64,000 nucleotides of DNA from Altererythrobacter sp. C41 (GCF_016803135.1 NZ_JAEVFE010000001.1:744001-808000), one strand, 5' to 3'; shown: positions 46,598 to 57,417, counted from the first letter of the stretch. The notes: generated by a model not told the origin, from the sequence alone. Numbers and translations: made by a program.

Positions 46598-49312
46598 CTA
46601 GCCGGCGGCGGCGCGGCGTTCGTCCGTGCGGTCGGGCGGAAGGCGATCGTGGACGGCCAGGGTGGGCGGACCGCCGAGGTCGTCGAGGAGCGCCTGGTCG
46701 AACTCGACGCCCATGCGGTTGTCGAGGCACCAGCGGGCGGTCGCCTCGGCGGTCAGGGTGTCGGAAATGGCGATGCGGAAGCGGGTCCCCTCGGGCACGT
46801 TCCACAGCCCCTCGATCAGCGCGCCGCGGGCGGAGACGTTGCGGATCGTCCCGGCATAGTGCTGGCCCGCGTGCTCGAGCACGATCTTGCGCAGCATGGT
46901 CCGCCGCGGAGCGCGGGCGGAGCGCGGGCCCACGGCCTCCATCGCGAGGCCGGCGGCGAGGCGTTCGTCGGCATCCCGCGCGCTCAGCGGCTTGGAGTAG
47001 ATGTACCCCTGGACATGCGTGCACCCATGCGCCCGCACCAGATCGAGCTCGTCGAGCGTCTCGACACCCTCGGCCGTGACGTCCATCCCCAGCGCCTGCG
47101 CCAGGCTGGTGATCGAGGCGATGATCGCGCCGTTGCGGCTGCCGGGCTGGGTCGCGCCGCGCACGAAGCTCTGGTCGATCTTGATCTTGTCGAATGGCGC
47201 CTTCTTCAGATAGCCGAGCGAGGAATAGCCGGTCCCGAAATCGTCGAGCGCCAGCCGCACCCCGATCCGCTTGAGCGCCGCGAACATCGCTTCGTTGTCG
47301 GCATCGTCGTCCAGGAACACGCTTTCGGTGATCTCCAGCTCGAGCCGCGAGGGCGCAATGCCGGCCTGGGCGACGGCATGGGTGATGATCGCCGGCAATT
47401 GCGGGTTGGCGAACTGGAGCGGCGAGACGTTGACTGCGCAGCGCACTTCCTCCGGCCATTGCGCGAGGGCACTGCAGACCGTGCGGATCGCCCATTCGCC
47501 GATCGTTCCGATCAGGCCGGTGTCCTCCGCGATCGGGACGAACTTCTCCGGCGAGAGCCACCCGCGCCGCGCATGGTTCCAGCGCAGCAGCGCTTCGAAA
47601 CCCGCGATCTGCCCAGTCGCGGCATGGACGACCGGCTGATAGAACAGCTCCAGCCCGCCGTTGGCGATCGCATCGCGCAGATCCTGCTCCAGCGCACTGC
47701 GCTCCTCGGCGGCGGTGTGCAGATCGTTCGAATAGAAGTGATACCGCCCGCGCCCCGCATCCTTCGCAGCATAGAGCGACAGGTCGGCATTCCGGATCAG
47801 CGATTCGCTCGACAGCCCGTCGTCCGGGCAGATCGCAATTCCGATCGAGGAGCCGATCACCACCCGCTGCCCCTCGATCGAGTAGGGCTGCGAGAGCGCA
47901 TGAATGATGTCCTGCGCCAGATGCGCCAGCCTCTCGCGCGCGACGCGGCCCGGCAGGATCACTTCGAACTCGTCGCCGCCGAGGCGCCCCACCTGGCCGC
48001 CCTGGCCGACGGTCCGCTCGAGCCGCTGCGCAACCTGCTTGAGCAGCGCATCGCCGGCGGGATGGCCGAGCGTGTCGTTGACGTGCTTGAAGCGGTCGAG
48101 ATCGAGCAGGAGGATGGCGCACTCCCGTTCGCGCTCCTGCGGGCTGCCGAGGATCTTCTCCAGCGTCTGCGACATCTGGAACCGGTTCGCGAGGCCGGTG
48201 AGGGAGTCATAGCGTGCGAGGCGGGTGGCGTTCTCCTGGCTGCGCTTCTTCTCGGTCAGATCGGTGCCCGAACCGCGGAAGCCGCAGAAGTTGCGGAACC
48301 CGTCGTAGACCGGCCGGCCGTTGATCGACCACCAGCGCTCGCCGCCCGTCACTGCGGCTTTCACCGCGAGCTCCTGGAACGACGAGCGGGCGGACAGATG
48401 GAAGGTCAGCGTCCGCTCCCCTTCGCGATTCTCGTCGCCGAGGTCGAACAACTGCGAGAACGGGCGGCCGACAAGTTCCGCCTCGGCGCGCCCGAGCGTG
48501 AGCGCGACCGACGGGGAAAGGTAAGTCAGATTGCCGCGGCGGTCGGTTTCCCAAAACCAGCCCTGCCCGGTTTCCTCGTAGTCCTTGAGGATGCTTTGCG
48601 CACGGTCGCGGACGCGGGCCAGCGCCTCGCTTTCCTCCGCCTTCGCCCGCTCGAACCGGATCTGGTACGTCGCGACGATCGCACCAGCGAGCACGGCTAT
48701 CGTAAACCCGGCATAGGCGAAGAACGAGCCGTCGACGATCGCCGCAGGCGCCCAGCAGCCGATCTTGCTGACGAAGGCGAGCACGATCCGGCCGCTCATC
48801 AGCGCGGCGAAAAGGATGTTGATCGTCACCAGCCCGGCCACCCCGATCCGCCAGTCGAGCCCGCCGTGGTACATCCAGTCCGCAAGTCCGAGCCCGACCC
48901 AGGCGGCGGAAAGGCCGACGAGCCCGATGCCGAGTGCCTGCTTGAGCCGCGGGGATCGTTCGGCGGCGTCGCCCCACACGTTGAGCGTCTTGCCGGCCGC
49001 GGCGCAGGCGACGGCGAAAACGGCGGAGATCGCCGTCAGCACGGGCGGCAGCGTCAGCGTGACCATGCCGGCGAGCACGAATGCGGAAGCGATCGCGACC
49101 GCCATCCAGGTCAGCGTGGGCGGAACGACCGGCGCCGGCGCCGCCAATGCGGATACTTTCGCTCGCTTGGTTTCGCGCCGGTCGCGTTCGACGCGGCGCT
49201 CGGGATCGAGCGAAGATGCCCCGCTCCCGGCAGCGCGCGATGCGCCGAGGGGCAAACGCCGCCGCGCGGCCCCTTCCGGTTCCGTCCCCCCCTTGACTGG
49301 CGCTCCACCCAT
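46598..49312 (-). CDS. Membrane GGDEF-EAL phosphodiesterase/cyclase with PAS and C-terminal PilZ domain
   Basis: A 904-residue cyclic-di-GMP protein. A disordered N-terminus (1-65) precedes about six membrane segments (about 68-215). Then come a PAS domain (about 240-365: GQGWFWETDRRGNLTYLSPS, FCGFRGSGTDLTEKKR), a GGDEF domain with intact RLGGDEFEV (~445) but no RxxD inhibitory site before it (GQGG instead), and an EAL domain with intact FEALLRW (~572), ELEITESVF and DDFGTGYSS. A PilZ-like c-di-GMP receptor domain lies at about 810-895 (RRTMLRKIVLEHAG, NVSARGALIEGLW). Both enzymatic motifs look functional. Sensor input is probably through the membrane or PAS part. Confidence 0.93.
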   Translation of the reverse strand: MGGAPVKGGTEPEGAARRRLPLGASRAAGSGASSLDPERRVERDRRETKRAKVSALAAPAPVVPPTLTWMAVAIASAFVLAGMVTLTLPPVLTAISAVFAVACAAAGKTLNVWGDAAERSPRLKQALGIGLVGLSAAWVGLGLADWMYHGGLDWRIGVAGLVTINILFAALMSGRIVLAFVSKIGCWAPAAIVDGSFFAYAGFTIAVLAGAIVATYQIRFERAKAEESEALARVRDRAQSILKDYEETGQGWFWETDRRGNLTYLSPSVALTLGRAEAELVGRPFSQLFDLGDENREGERTLTFHLSARSSFQELAVKAAVTGGERWWSINGRPVYDGFRNFCGFRGSGTDLTEKKRSQENATRLARYDSLTGLANRFQMSQTLEKILGSPQERERECAILLLDLDRFKHVNDTLGHPAGDALLKQVAQRLERTVGQGGQVGRLGGDEFEVILPGRVARERLAHLAQDIIHALSQPYSIEGQRVVIGSSIGIAICPDDGLSSESLIRNADLSLYAAKDAGRGRYHFYSNDLHTAAEERSALEQDLRDAIANGGLELFYQPVVHAATGQIAGFEALLRWNHARRGWLSPEKFVPIAEDTGLIGTIGEWAIRTVCSALAQWPEEVRCAVNVSPLQFANPQLPAIITHAVAQAGIAPSRLELEITESVFLDDDADNEAMFAALKRIGVRLALDDFGTGYSSLGYLKKAPFDKIKIDQSFVRGATQPGSRNGAIIASITSLAQALGMDVTAEGVETLDELDLVRAHGCTHVQGYIYSKPLSARDADERLAAGLAMEAVGPRSARAPRRTMLRKIVLEHAGQHYAGTIRNVSARGALIEGLWNVPEGTRFRIAISDTLTAEATARWCLDNRMGVEFDQALLDDLGGPPTLAVHDRLPPDRTDERRAAAG

Positions 49313-49557
49313 GCGGGAAACCTACCCGCGATCCCTTGAAAAATCAGTTAACCCTGCACCTGCCGACGCTGGCGGATCAGGCGGCGGAGTCTCCTTGCCA
49401 ACACAATGCGGGCCGGGCATGACTCTGCCGGCGAACATTGCTGCCGCGGAGAAGAGGATGGCAGAATCCAGAACCGCGCCCGGTCCCGGCTCTCCGCCGC
49501 TCGGGAACGCGGTCCGACGGCAACAGCTCCCCTTTCTTGCCGGAGTGCGACGCTGAC

Positions 49558-50874
49558 ATGCACCACATCGCGATTATCGGTTCGGGTCCCGCCGGGTACT
49601 ACACCGCGGAAGCCGCGCAGAAGCATTGGGGCGACGACGTCCGCATCGACATCTTCGACACACTGCCCGTCCCCTATGGGCTGATCCGCACCGGCGTCGC
49701 ACCCGATCACCAGTCGATCAAGGGCGTCAGCCGCCGCTACGAAGCGACCGCGCTGAACGAGAACGTGCGCTTCGTCGGCAATGTCACCGTCGGCAGCGAC
49801 GTCAGCATGGACGAACTGCGCGAGCTCTATGATGCGGTCGTCCTTGCTACCGGCGCGCCGAACGATCGCCCGCTCGGGATCGAGGGGGAGGATCTCGGCA
49901 ACATCTTCGGCAGCGCGGCCTTCGTGGGCTGGTACAACGGCCATCCGCAGTTCGCCGGGCTCGATCCAGACCTGTCGGGCAGGAGCGCCGTCGTCATAGG
50001 CATGGGCAACGTCGCGCTCGACGTCGCGCGTATTCTCGCCAAGACCGAGGCCGAGTTCGCAGGGGCCGACATCGTGGCGCATGCGCTCGATGCGTTGCGT
50101 ATCTCCAGCTTGCACATGATCACGATCGTCGGGCGGCGCGGGCCGCACCAGATCATGATGACGCCCAAGGAACTGGGCGAGCTCATGCACCTCGACCGCG
50201 CCACGCCGCGCGTCGATCCCGGCGATCTTCCGGACGAGGCGGACGACGCGATCCTGGAGCCGGGGCTGCGCAAGTCGGTCGCGCATCTCAGGAGCTTCGC
50301 CGCCATTCCCGAGAGCGAACGCGCGGACAAGGCGATCGAGATCGACTTCGACATGTTCGCCTCACCGCTCCGCTTCCTCGGCGAAGGCAAAGTGACCGGG
50401 CTGGAGGTCGAACGCACCAGGGTCGAGGCCGGCCGGGCGACCGGCACGGGCGAGACATACGTGATCCCGGCCGATCTCGTGGTCAGTTGCATCGGTTATC
50501 GCAGTTCCCCGATCCCCGGCGTGCCCTTCGACGAGCGCGCCGGACGCTTCGCCAACGACGAAGGGCGCATCCTGCCGGGCATCTACTGCGTCGGCTGGGC
50601 CCGGCGCGGGCCGACCGGCACGATCGGCACCAACCGTCCCGACGGCTTCGGCGTGGTCGAGAAGATCGCCGAAGACCTGAGCTCCGGCGCGCTCGGCGCG
50701 GGAGGCAAGGAAGGGCGCACCGGATTCAATGCGCTCGCCGAACAGCGCGGGCTCGACATCGTCACCTTCCGCGACTGGAAGAAGATCGAGGAAGCCGAAG
50801 CAAGGGCCGCCCGCGAAGGCGCGCCGCGCGAGAAGTTCGTCGATATCGAGGCGATGATCCGGGCGAGAGGATAA
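49558..50874 (+). CDS. FAD-dependent ferredoxin-NADP+ reductase (adrenodoxin-reductase/FprA type)
   Basis: A 438-residue flavoprotein. ATG 49558 starts the FAD-binding fingerprint MHHIAIIGSGPAGYYTAEAA. An NADP-binding fold follows (SAVVIGMGNVALDVARIL, and VGRRGPHQIMMTPKEL), then DLVVSCIGYRSSPI and GIYCVGWARRGPTGTIGTNR, which are characteristic of adrenodoxin-reductase-like enzymes that pass electrons from NADPH to ferredoxin for P450s or Fe-S assembly. No ferredoxin gene is adjacent. The upstream gene is the divergent GGDEF-EAL protein. Confidence 0.93.
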   Translation: MHHIAIIGSGPAGYYTAEAAQKHWGDDVRIDIFDTLPVPYGLIRTGVAPDHQSIKGVSRRYEATALNENVRFVGNVTVGSDVSMDELRELYDAVVLATGAPNDRPLGIEGEDLGNIFGSAAFVGWYNGHPQFAGLDPDLSGRSAVVIGMGNVALDVARILAKTEAEFAGADIVAHALDALRISSLHMITIVGRRGPHQIMMTPKELGELMHLDRATPRVDPGDLPDEADDAILEPGLRKSVAHLRSFAAIPESERADKAIEIDFDMFASPLRFLGEGKVTGLEVERTRVEAGRATGTGETYVIPADLVVSCIGYRSSPIPGVPFDERAGRFANDEGRILPGIYCVGWARRGPTGTIGTNRPDGFGVVEKIAEDLSSGALGAGGKEGRTGFNALAEQRGLDIVTFRDWKKIEEAEARAAREGAPREKFVDIEAMIRARG

Positions 50875-50901
50875 TTTCACGCGGCGATGTAGAGGGAGGC
50901 G

Positions 50902-51084
50902 GGTTCGCGCAGAGCCCGCAGGGGACGCAGAGAGACAAGCACCGCGTTCCCCGGTCGTGTCATCCGCGCGAAAGCCGGGATCCATCTTCACGCGGGAGGA
51001 GCTGGGTCCCCGCTTTCGCGGGATGACAAAAATGAGGTGCTTGGCGCTCCATCCTCTGCGCCCCCTGCGAGCTCTGCGCGAACA
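50902..51084. repeat. Nuclease-free element with GTTCGCGCAGAG inverted ends and a nested palindrome
   Basis: Left end GTTCGCGCAGAGCCCGCAGG with GGACGCAGAG (50902-50931), right end CTCTGCGCCCCCTGCGAGCT with CTGCGCGAAC (51054-51084). Nested inside at 50959-51027 is an inverted GTCATCC...GGATGAC palindrome, as in the copies at 27025 and 60881. No gene is contained. Confidence 0.7.
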
Positions 51085-51179
51085 AAACCCTTCTTCTCCG
51101 CCTCTCCGCGTGAACCCAGGCCCACTGGACTCACCAGTTGCGATATGAGACCTTCCTCCCCGGAGAGAGGAGCCGCACA

Positions 51180-52949
<1,770 letters not shown>

Positions 52950-52971
52950 CCGAAGCTCCACCAAAAGGCTT

Positions 52972-53051
52972 CGTCATCCCAGCGAAAGCTGGGATCGCTC
53001 TCCGCCAGGTCGGACATTGCTGCACGCGATCCCAGCTTTCGCCGAGGTAAC
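52972..53051. repeat. Inverted pair of the CGTCATCCCAGC palindrome
   Basis: CGTCATCCCAGCGAAAGCTG with GGATCGC on the left and GCGATCCCAGCTTTCGCCGA with GGTAACG on the right, about 25 bases apart. It fills the gap between the convergent amidohydrolase and dnaN genes. Confidence 0.75.
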
Positions 53052-53055
53052 GCCC

Positions 53056-54183
53056 CTACACCCGCATCGGCATCAGCACGTAGAGCGCCGGGCTGTTCGC
53101 ATCCTGCCGGATCAGCGTCGGCGCGCCGGCGTCGGCCAGGTGCAGTTCCACGGTGTCGCTGTCGATCTGGCTCAGGATGTCCTTAAGGTAGTTGGCATTG
53201 AAGCCGATCTCGAACCCCTCGGCCGCATAGTCCGCCGGCACTTCCTCGGCCGCGGTGCCGTTGTCGGGCGAAGTGACCGAGAGCGTGACCTTGTCGTTCT
53301 CCAGCCCCATCTTCACCGCGCGGGTCTTCTCGGTGGCGATCGTCGCGACGCGGTCGACGCCTTCGTAGAAGCTCCTCGGATCGAGCTTGAGCAGCTTGTC
53401 GTTGCCGGTCGGGATTACGCGGCTGTAATCGGGGAACGTGCCGTCGATCAGCTTGCTGGTCAGCACCACCCCGCCCTCGCCGCCGAGGGTGAAGCGGATC
53501 TTGCTCGCCGACAGGTCGACCTGAACATTGCCGTCGAGCGCTTCCTCGAGCAGCTTGCGCAGTTCCGCCACGGCTTTGCGCGGCACGATCACGTCCGGCA
53601 TGCCCGCCGCGCCTTCGGGCTGCGCAATGGTGAAGCGCGCGAGCCGGTGGCCGTCGGTCGCCGCGGCCTTGAGCACCGGCTTGTCCTCGTCCGACACGTG
53701 CAGGAAAATGCCGTTGAGGTAGTAGCGCGTTTCCTCGGTCGAGATCGCGAAGCGGGTGCGGTCGATCAGCTCGGCCAGGGTCTTGGCCGGGATCTCGAAG
53801 CTCGTCGGCAAGTCGCCTTCGACGATCACCGGGAAGTCGTCGCGCGGCAGGGTAGGAAGCTGGAAACGGCTCCGCCCGGCCTTGACCGTCATGCGGTTAT
53901 CGGCGGTCTCCAGGCTCACCTGGCTCCCGTCGGGCAACTTGCGCGCGATGTCGAACAGCAGGTGCGCCGAAACCGTGATTGCGCCCGGCGCATCGACCGA
54001 GGCCGCGGCCATGTTCTCCACCACCTGCAGGTCGAGGTCGGTCGCCATCACCTTGAGCGATCCGCTCTCCCCCGCCTCGATCAGCACGTTCGAGAGGATC
54101 GGGATCGTATTGCGCCGCTCCACCACGGACTGGACGTGGCTGAGGCACCTCAGGAGCGTGGCACGTTCGATAGTGGCCTTCAT
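53056..54183 (-). CDS. dnaN: DNA polymerase III beta subunit (sliding clamp)
   Basis: A 375-residue clamp with three repeated domains. It starts MKATIERATLLRCLSHVQSV and contains the standard landmarks NTIPILSNVLIEA, LFDIARKLPDGSQV, RFQLPTLPRDDFP, the middle-domain RTRFAISTEETRYYLNGIFL and the C-terminal NANYLKDIL with a terminal YVLMPMRV. The final residues form part of the peptide-binding groove. Length and ends are normal. It is not next to dnaA or recF here. Confidence 0.98.
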   Translation of the reverse strand: MKATIERATLLRCLSHVQSVVERRNTIPILSNVLIEAGESGSLKVMATDLDLQVVENMAAASVDAPGAITVSAHLLFDIARKLPDGSQVSLETADNRMTVKAGRSRFQLPTLPRDDFPVIVEGDLPTSFEIPAKTLAELIDRTRFAISTEETRYYLNGIFLHVSDEDKPVLKAAATDGHRLARFTIAQPEGAAGMPDVIVPRKAVAELRKLLEEALDGNVQVDLSASKIRFTLGGEGGVVLTSKLIDGTFPDYSRVIPTGNDKLLKLDPRSFYEGVDRVATIATEKTRAVKMGLENDKVTLSVTSPDNGTAAEEVPADYAAEGFEIGFNANYLKDILSQIDSDTVELHLADAGAPTLIRQDANSPALYVLMPMRV

Positions 54184-54353
54184 CGCGTATCAATTCCCCC
54201 ATGCGCGCCCGCCGAAAGGTTCGGGGCCGGAATCGCCCGCGAGCGCCGGAAAGTGGCGATTATCCTTAGTGACGAGGCGTGACGGGGCAAGAACGAATGG
54301 CCCCGCGCGCCGATTCCTTGGGGATAAATCCGTGATCCGGGCCGACCCCGCGG

Positions 54354-55106
54354 TCAGGACATCATCGCCATGCCGCCATTCACATGCAGCGTCTGCCCCG
54401 TGACGTAAGCCGCCTCGTCCGACGCGAGGTAGGCGACCGCGGCACCGATGTCCTCGCCCTCGCCCATGCGTCCCATCGGAATGCGGGCGTTGAGCGCGTC
54501 CTTTTGCGCGTCGGGAAGCTGGTCGGTCATCGCGGTGCGGATGAAGCCGGGGGCGACGCAGTTGACCGTGATCCCGCGGCTCGCGAGCTCCTGCGCCAGG
54601 CTCTTCGACATGCCCACGAGCCCCGCCTTGGCCGCCGCGTAGTTCATCTGCCCCGGATTGCCGGTCGCACCGACCACGCTGGTGATGCTGACGATGCGGC
54701 CGTGCCGGGCCTTCATCATCGGCCGCGCGGCTGCGCGCATCAGGCGGAAGGCGGCTTCGAGATTGATCCGCATGACCGCGTCCCACTCATCGTCCTTCAT
54801 CCGCATCGCGAGGTTGTCGCGCGTCACCCCGGCATTGTTGACCAGAATGTCGATCTTGCCGAGCGTGTCGACCGTGGCGGGGATCAGTTCCTCGACCTGC
54901 GTGGTGTTGGAAAGATCGCAGGTGATCTCGACATGGTCGCCGCCGACCTCCTCGTTGATCTGCTCGCGAAAACTGCGCAGCTTCGCACTGTTCGACCCGC
55001 TGAGCGCCAACCGCGCACCTTGCCGCGCCAGCGCATAAGCGATCGCCGAGCCGATCCCCCCGCTGGCGCCGGTAACGAGGGCGGTCTTTCCTTCGAGCGA
55101 AAACAT
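54354..55106 (-). CDS. fabG: 3-oxoacyl-[acyl-carrier-protein] reductase
   Basis: A 250-residue short-chain dehydrogenase that reduces beta-ketoacyl-ACP. It starts at ATG 55106 (MFSLEGKTALVTGASGGIGS); the longer frame from 55157 runs into the repeat. The NADP fingerprint TGASGGIG, the NNAG motif (LVNNAGVTRDNL), and the catalytic Ser-Tyr-Lys (SITSVVGATGNPGQMNYAAAKAG) are intact. It belongs with fabD upstream. The two are separated by the GxxExxY element, which appears to have been inserted between them. Confidence 0.95.
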   Translation of the reverse strand: MFSLEGKTALVTGASGGIGSAIAYALARQGARLALSGSNSAKLRSFREQINEEVGGDHVEITCDLSNTTQVEELIPATVDTLGKIDILVNNAGVTRDNLAMRMKDDEWDAVMRINLEAAFRLMRAAARPMMKARHGRIVSITSVVGATGNPGQMNYAAAKAGLVGMSKSLAQELASRGITVNCVAPGFIRTAMTDQLPDAQKDALNARIPMGRMGEGEDIGAAVAYLASDEAAYVTGQTLHVNGGMAMMS

Positions 55107-55123
55107 CTTTTTCTCCGATTCGA

Positions 55124-55144
55124 GTTCGCGCAGAGGCGCAGAGG
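55124..55144 (-). repeat. Inverted repeat at the 3' side of the GxxExxY gene
   Basis: GTTCGCGCAGAGGCGCAGAG plus G, matching the reverse complement of 55556-55576 at 20 of 21 positions. An extra GCGCAGAGG unit follows before the nuclease stop codon. Confidence 0.85.
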
Positions 55145-55153
55145 CGCAGAGGG

Positions 55154-55546
55154 TCACTGCGGAGATTTGTAATCGTTCACGAGGCGGCGAATTCCCTCCT
55201 TCATCGTCTCGTGAGAAAAGTTGAGAAGCAGCCCTACGGGCTGTCGCGTCAATCGCAAATAGGTAAGCAGTTGCTTGGCGTGGGCGCGATTGAAATTCTC
55301 GACCGATTTGATCTCGACCACCAGTCGATCCTCGACCAACAAATCGATTCGGAATGCAGCCGGAAAGCTCATCCCGTCGAATACTATGTCGACCGGCACC
55401 TGCCGGTCGACCTTATACCCGCTCCTCTCGAGAAACGCGGCCAAGACCGTTTCATACACCGACTCGAGCAAACCAGGACCAAGCTCCCGATGAATGCGAA
55501 TGGCCGCATTCACCACATCGCCGCTCATCTCGTCGATTGATCTCAT
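55154..55546 (-). CDS. GxxExxY family protein (PD-(D/E)XK-type nuclease fold)
   Basis: A 130-residue protein. The family name motif is present as GLLESVY (Gly25, Glu28, Tyr31) after HRELGPG. The nuclease-like core reads FRIDLLVEDRLVVEIKSVEN, giving Asp68, Glu78 and Lys80, followed by HAKQLLTYLRLT (Gln92). This is the D...ExK...Q order of PD-(D/E)XK enzymes. Biochemical function is not known. The ATG at 55546 has a GGAGGGGGAAGG ribosome binding site whose first part belongs to the flanking inverted repeat. The gene plus repeats sits between fabD and fabG with no other gene inside, which suggests a self-contained inserted unit. Confidence 0.92.
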   Translation of the reverse strand: MRSIDEMSGDVVNAAIRIHRELGPGLLESVYETVLAAFLERSGYKVDRQVPVDIVFDGMSFPAAFRIDLLVEDRLVVEIKSVENFNRAHAKQLLTYLRLTRQPVGLLLNFSHETMKEGIRRLVNDYKSPQ

Positions 55547-55555
55547 CGCCTTCCC

Positions 55556-55576
55556 CCTCCGCGCCTCTGCGCGAAC
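55556..55576 (+). repeat. Inverted repeat at the 5' side of the GxxExxY gene
   Basis: CCTCCGCGCCTCTGCGCGAA plus C, inverted relative to 55124-55144. On the gene's strand its inner end reads GGAGG and lies about 10 bases before the start codon. Its outer end is two bases from the fabD stop. Confidence 0.85.
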
Positions 55577-55578
55577 CC

Positions 55579-56514
55579 CTAAATCTCCTTCGCGAGCGCT
55601 TCGATGTCGGCCATGGTGATGGCGCTGGTCGTTCCGGCTTCCTTGTCGATGCGGCCGATCATCGGGGCAAGGACCTTGCCGCCCAGTTCGACGAAATGCT
55701 CGATGCCGGCGCGGCGCATGGCGAGCACGCTTTCGCGCCAGCGGACCCGGCCGGTGACTTGCTCGACCAGCAGCCGCTGCTCCTCCGCCGGGTCTGTTAC
55801 CTGCTCAGCGGTGACGTTGGCATAGAGCGGAAGGGTGAATGCGCCGGGCGGGGTCTTCGCCAGCGCCTCGGCCATGGCGTCCGCGGCTGGCTGCATTAGG
55901 TCGCAGTGGAACGGAGCGGAAACGGGCAGCAGCACGCCGCGCTTGATCTCGAACTCCTTCACCAAGGCGACCGCGCGCTCGATCGCGCCCTTGTGCCCGG
56001 AGAGCACGACCTGCCCCGGGTCGTTGTCGTTGGCGACCTGGCACACCTCGCCCTCGGCAGCGGCCTCGGCCAGCGCCTGCGCCTTCTCCAGATCGGCGCC
56101 GAGCAGCGCGCACATCGCGCCCTCACCCACCGGCACCGCCGCCTGCATCGCCTGCCCGCGCAGCTTGAGCAGTCGCGCCGTATCGGCGAGCGAGAACGCC
56201 CCGACGGCGCAGAGCGCGGTATATTCACCGAGCGAATGGCCAGCGACGCAATCGCCCTTGGCCGCCAGCGCGACGCCGAACTCGCGTTCCAGGACGCGCA
56301 AGGTGGCGATGGCATTCGCCATGATCGCCGGCTGCGCGTTCTCGGTCAGGGTCAGCGCGTCTTCCGGCCCCTCGCGCATGATCTTCGACAGGCCCTGCGA
56401 CAGCGCCTCGTCGACTTCCTCGAACACCTCGCGCGCGGCGGCGCTGGCGTCGGCGAGCTCGGCGCCCATGCCGACTTTCTGGCTCCCCTGTCCGGGAAAA
56501 ACGAATGCACGCAT
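55579..56514 (-). CDS. fabD: Malonyl-CoA:ACP transacylase
   Basis: A 311-residue enzyme loading malonate on acyl carrier protein. It starts MRAFVFPGQGSQKVGMGAEL, with the GQGSQ oxyanion motif, the nucleophile Ser in VAGHSLGEYTALC, the conserved Arg in KLRGQAMQAAVP, the catalytic His in SAPFHCDLMQPAADAM and the C-terminal ELGGKVLAPMIGRID. The length is typical. fabD-fabG would normally be adjacent in a fatty-acid cluster; here 450 bases of the nuclease element separate them. Confidence 0.96.
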   Translation of the reverse strand: MRAFVFPGQGSQKVGMGAELADASAAAREVFEEVDEALSQGLSKIMREGPEDALTLTENAQPAIMANAIATLRVLEREFGVALAAKGDCVAGHSLGEYTALCAVGAFSLADTARLLKLRGQAMQAAVPVGEGAMCALLGADLEKAQALAEAAAEGEVCQVANDNDPGQVVLSGHKGAIERAVALVKEFEIKRGVLLPVSAPFHCDLMQPAADAMAEALAKTPPGAFTLPLYANVTAEQVTDPAEEQRLLVEQVTGRVRWRESVLAMRRAGIEHFVELGGKVLAPMIGRIDKEAGTTSAITMADIEALAKEI

Positions 56515-56538
56515 GTCAGTCTCCTTCGGCGGCGCGGC

Positions 56539-57363
56539 TTATGAGCGCGCGGCGCGGCCCGCAAGGCCGAACGGCACGATCTTGTTGTCCGCGTCGTGCC
56601 CGACATCGGCGAGGCCAAGGTACGGGATATCCGCTTTCGCGCACCAGTACTGCGCGATCTCCTCTGCACTCGCCCCGAAAGGCCGGTCGTTCTCCGGAAC
56701 CTCCGAAACGCGCCCCAGGCGCAGGCCCGCGATTCCGCGCAAATGCTGGCTGACATGGAAGAACAGCCGGTCGACGGCATAGAGGTGCTCGGACACTTCC
56801 TCCACCATCACAACGTGCCCGGCGAGATCGGGCATCAGGTCGGTTCCGCAGAGCATCGCAAGCGTCATCAGGTTGAATGCCGCCGAGGGGCGCCCGTCGA
56901 GTGCTCCTTCGAGCCCCTCGCCGCCGCCGGCCAGCCAGTCCAGCGCGCGCCGCACCGCCGCCCCGCCGCCCTCCCGCCGCACATCGGCGACCATCGGGCC
57001 ATGGGCCGGCCGTCCCACGCCGGCGCGATAGAGCGCCGCCAGCAGATAGCCGGTGTCGGAATAGCCGAGGAACGGCTTGCCCTGCGCAGCGGCCTCCATC
57101 CGCGAGACTGCTTCCGCCGCGATCCGGTTGGAGCCGTAGCCGCCGTGCGCAAACCATACCGCGTCCACCGCGGGATCGTTCGCGCAGTCGAGCACTGCAG
57201 CGAGCCGCGCCTGGTCGTCGCCGGCGAAGTGCCCGTGACGGGCAAAGCATTGCTCGTGGAACCGAAGCTCCACGCCTTCGAACTCATCCGCGATCGCGAG
57301 CACCGCATCGGCGTGCTCCCGCTGGAGCGGCTTCCCGGGCGCGCAAATGGCGATGCGTGTCAT
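56539..57363 (-). CDS. LD-carboxypeptidase (peptidase family S66)
   Basis: A 274-residue cytosolic-type enzyme that removes the terminal D-Ala from murein tetrapeptides. The N-terminal part starts RIAICAPGKPLQREHADAVL and has WFAHGGYGSNRIA. The nucleophile elbow is FLGYSDTGYLLAAL (Ser before Asp), and a Glu and a His expected for the triad lie in MVEEVSEHLYAVDRLFFHVS and later. No signal peptide is visible. It is divergent from an Mpl-like ligase across 54 bases. Its product, the tripeptide, is the Mpl substrate, so the pair makes sense as murein recycling. Confidence 0.88.
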   Translation of the reverse strand: MTRIAICAPGKPLQREHADAVLAIADEFEGVELRFHEQCFARHGHFAGDDQARLAAVLDCANDPAVDAVWFAHGGYGSNRIAAEAVSRMEAAAQGKPFLGYSDTGYLLAALYRAGVGRPAHGPMVADVRREGGGAAVRRALDWLAGGGEGLEGALDGRPSAAFNLMTLAMLCGTDLMPDLAGHVVMVEEVSEHLYAVDRLFFHVSQHLRGIAGLRLGRVSEVPENDRPFGASAEEIAQYWCAKADIPYLGLADVGHDADNKIVPFGLAGRAARS

Positions 57364-57417
57364 GCGTGAGACCTAGCGAGCTTGTATCGGCCTGCACAAC
57401 TGAATACGCAGCGGGCA

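Noticed and set aside
44951-49339. A 1462-codon open frame on the plus strand
   Set aside because: It is antisense to lepA and the GGDEF-EAL gene, both of which show complete family motifs. Long antisense frames are expected at this GC content.
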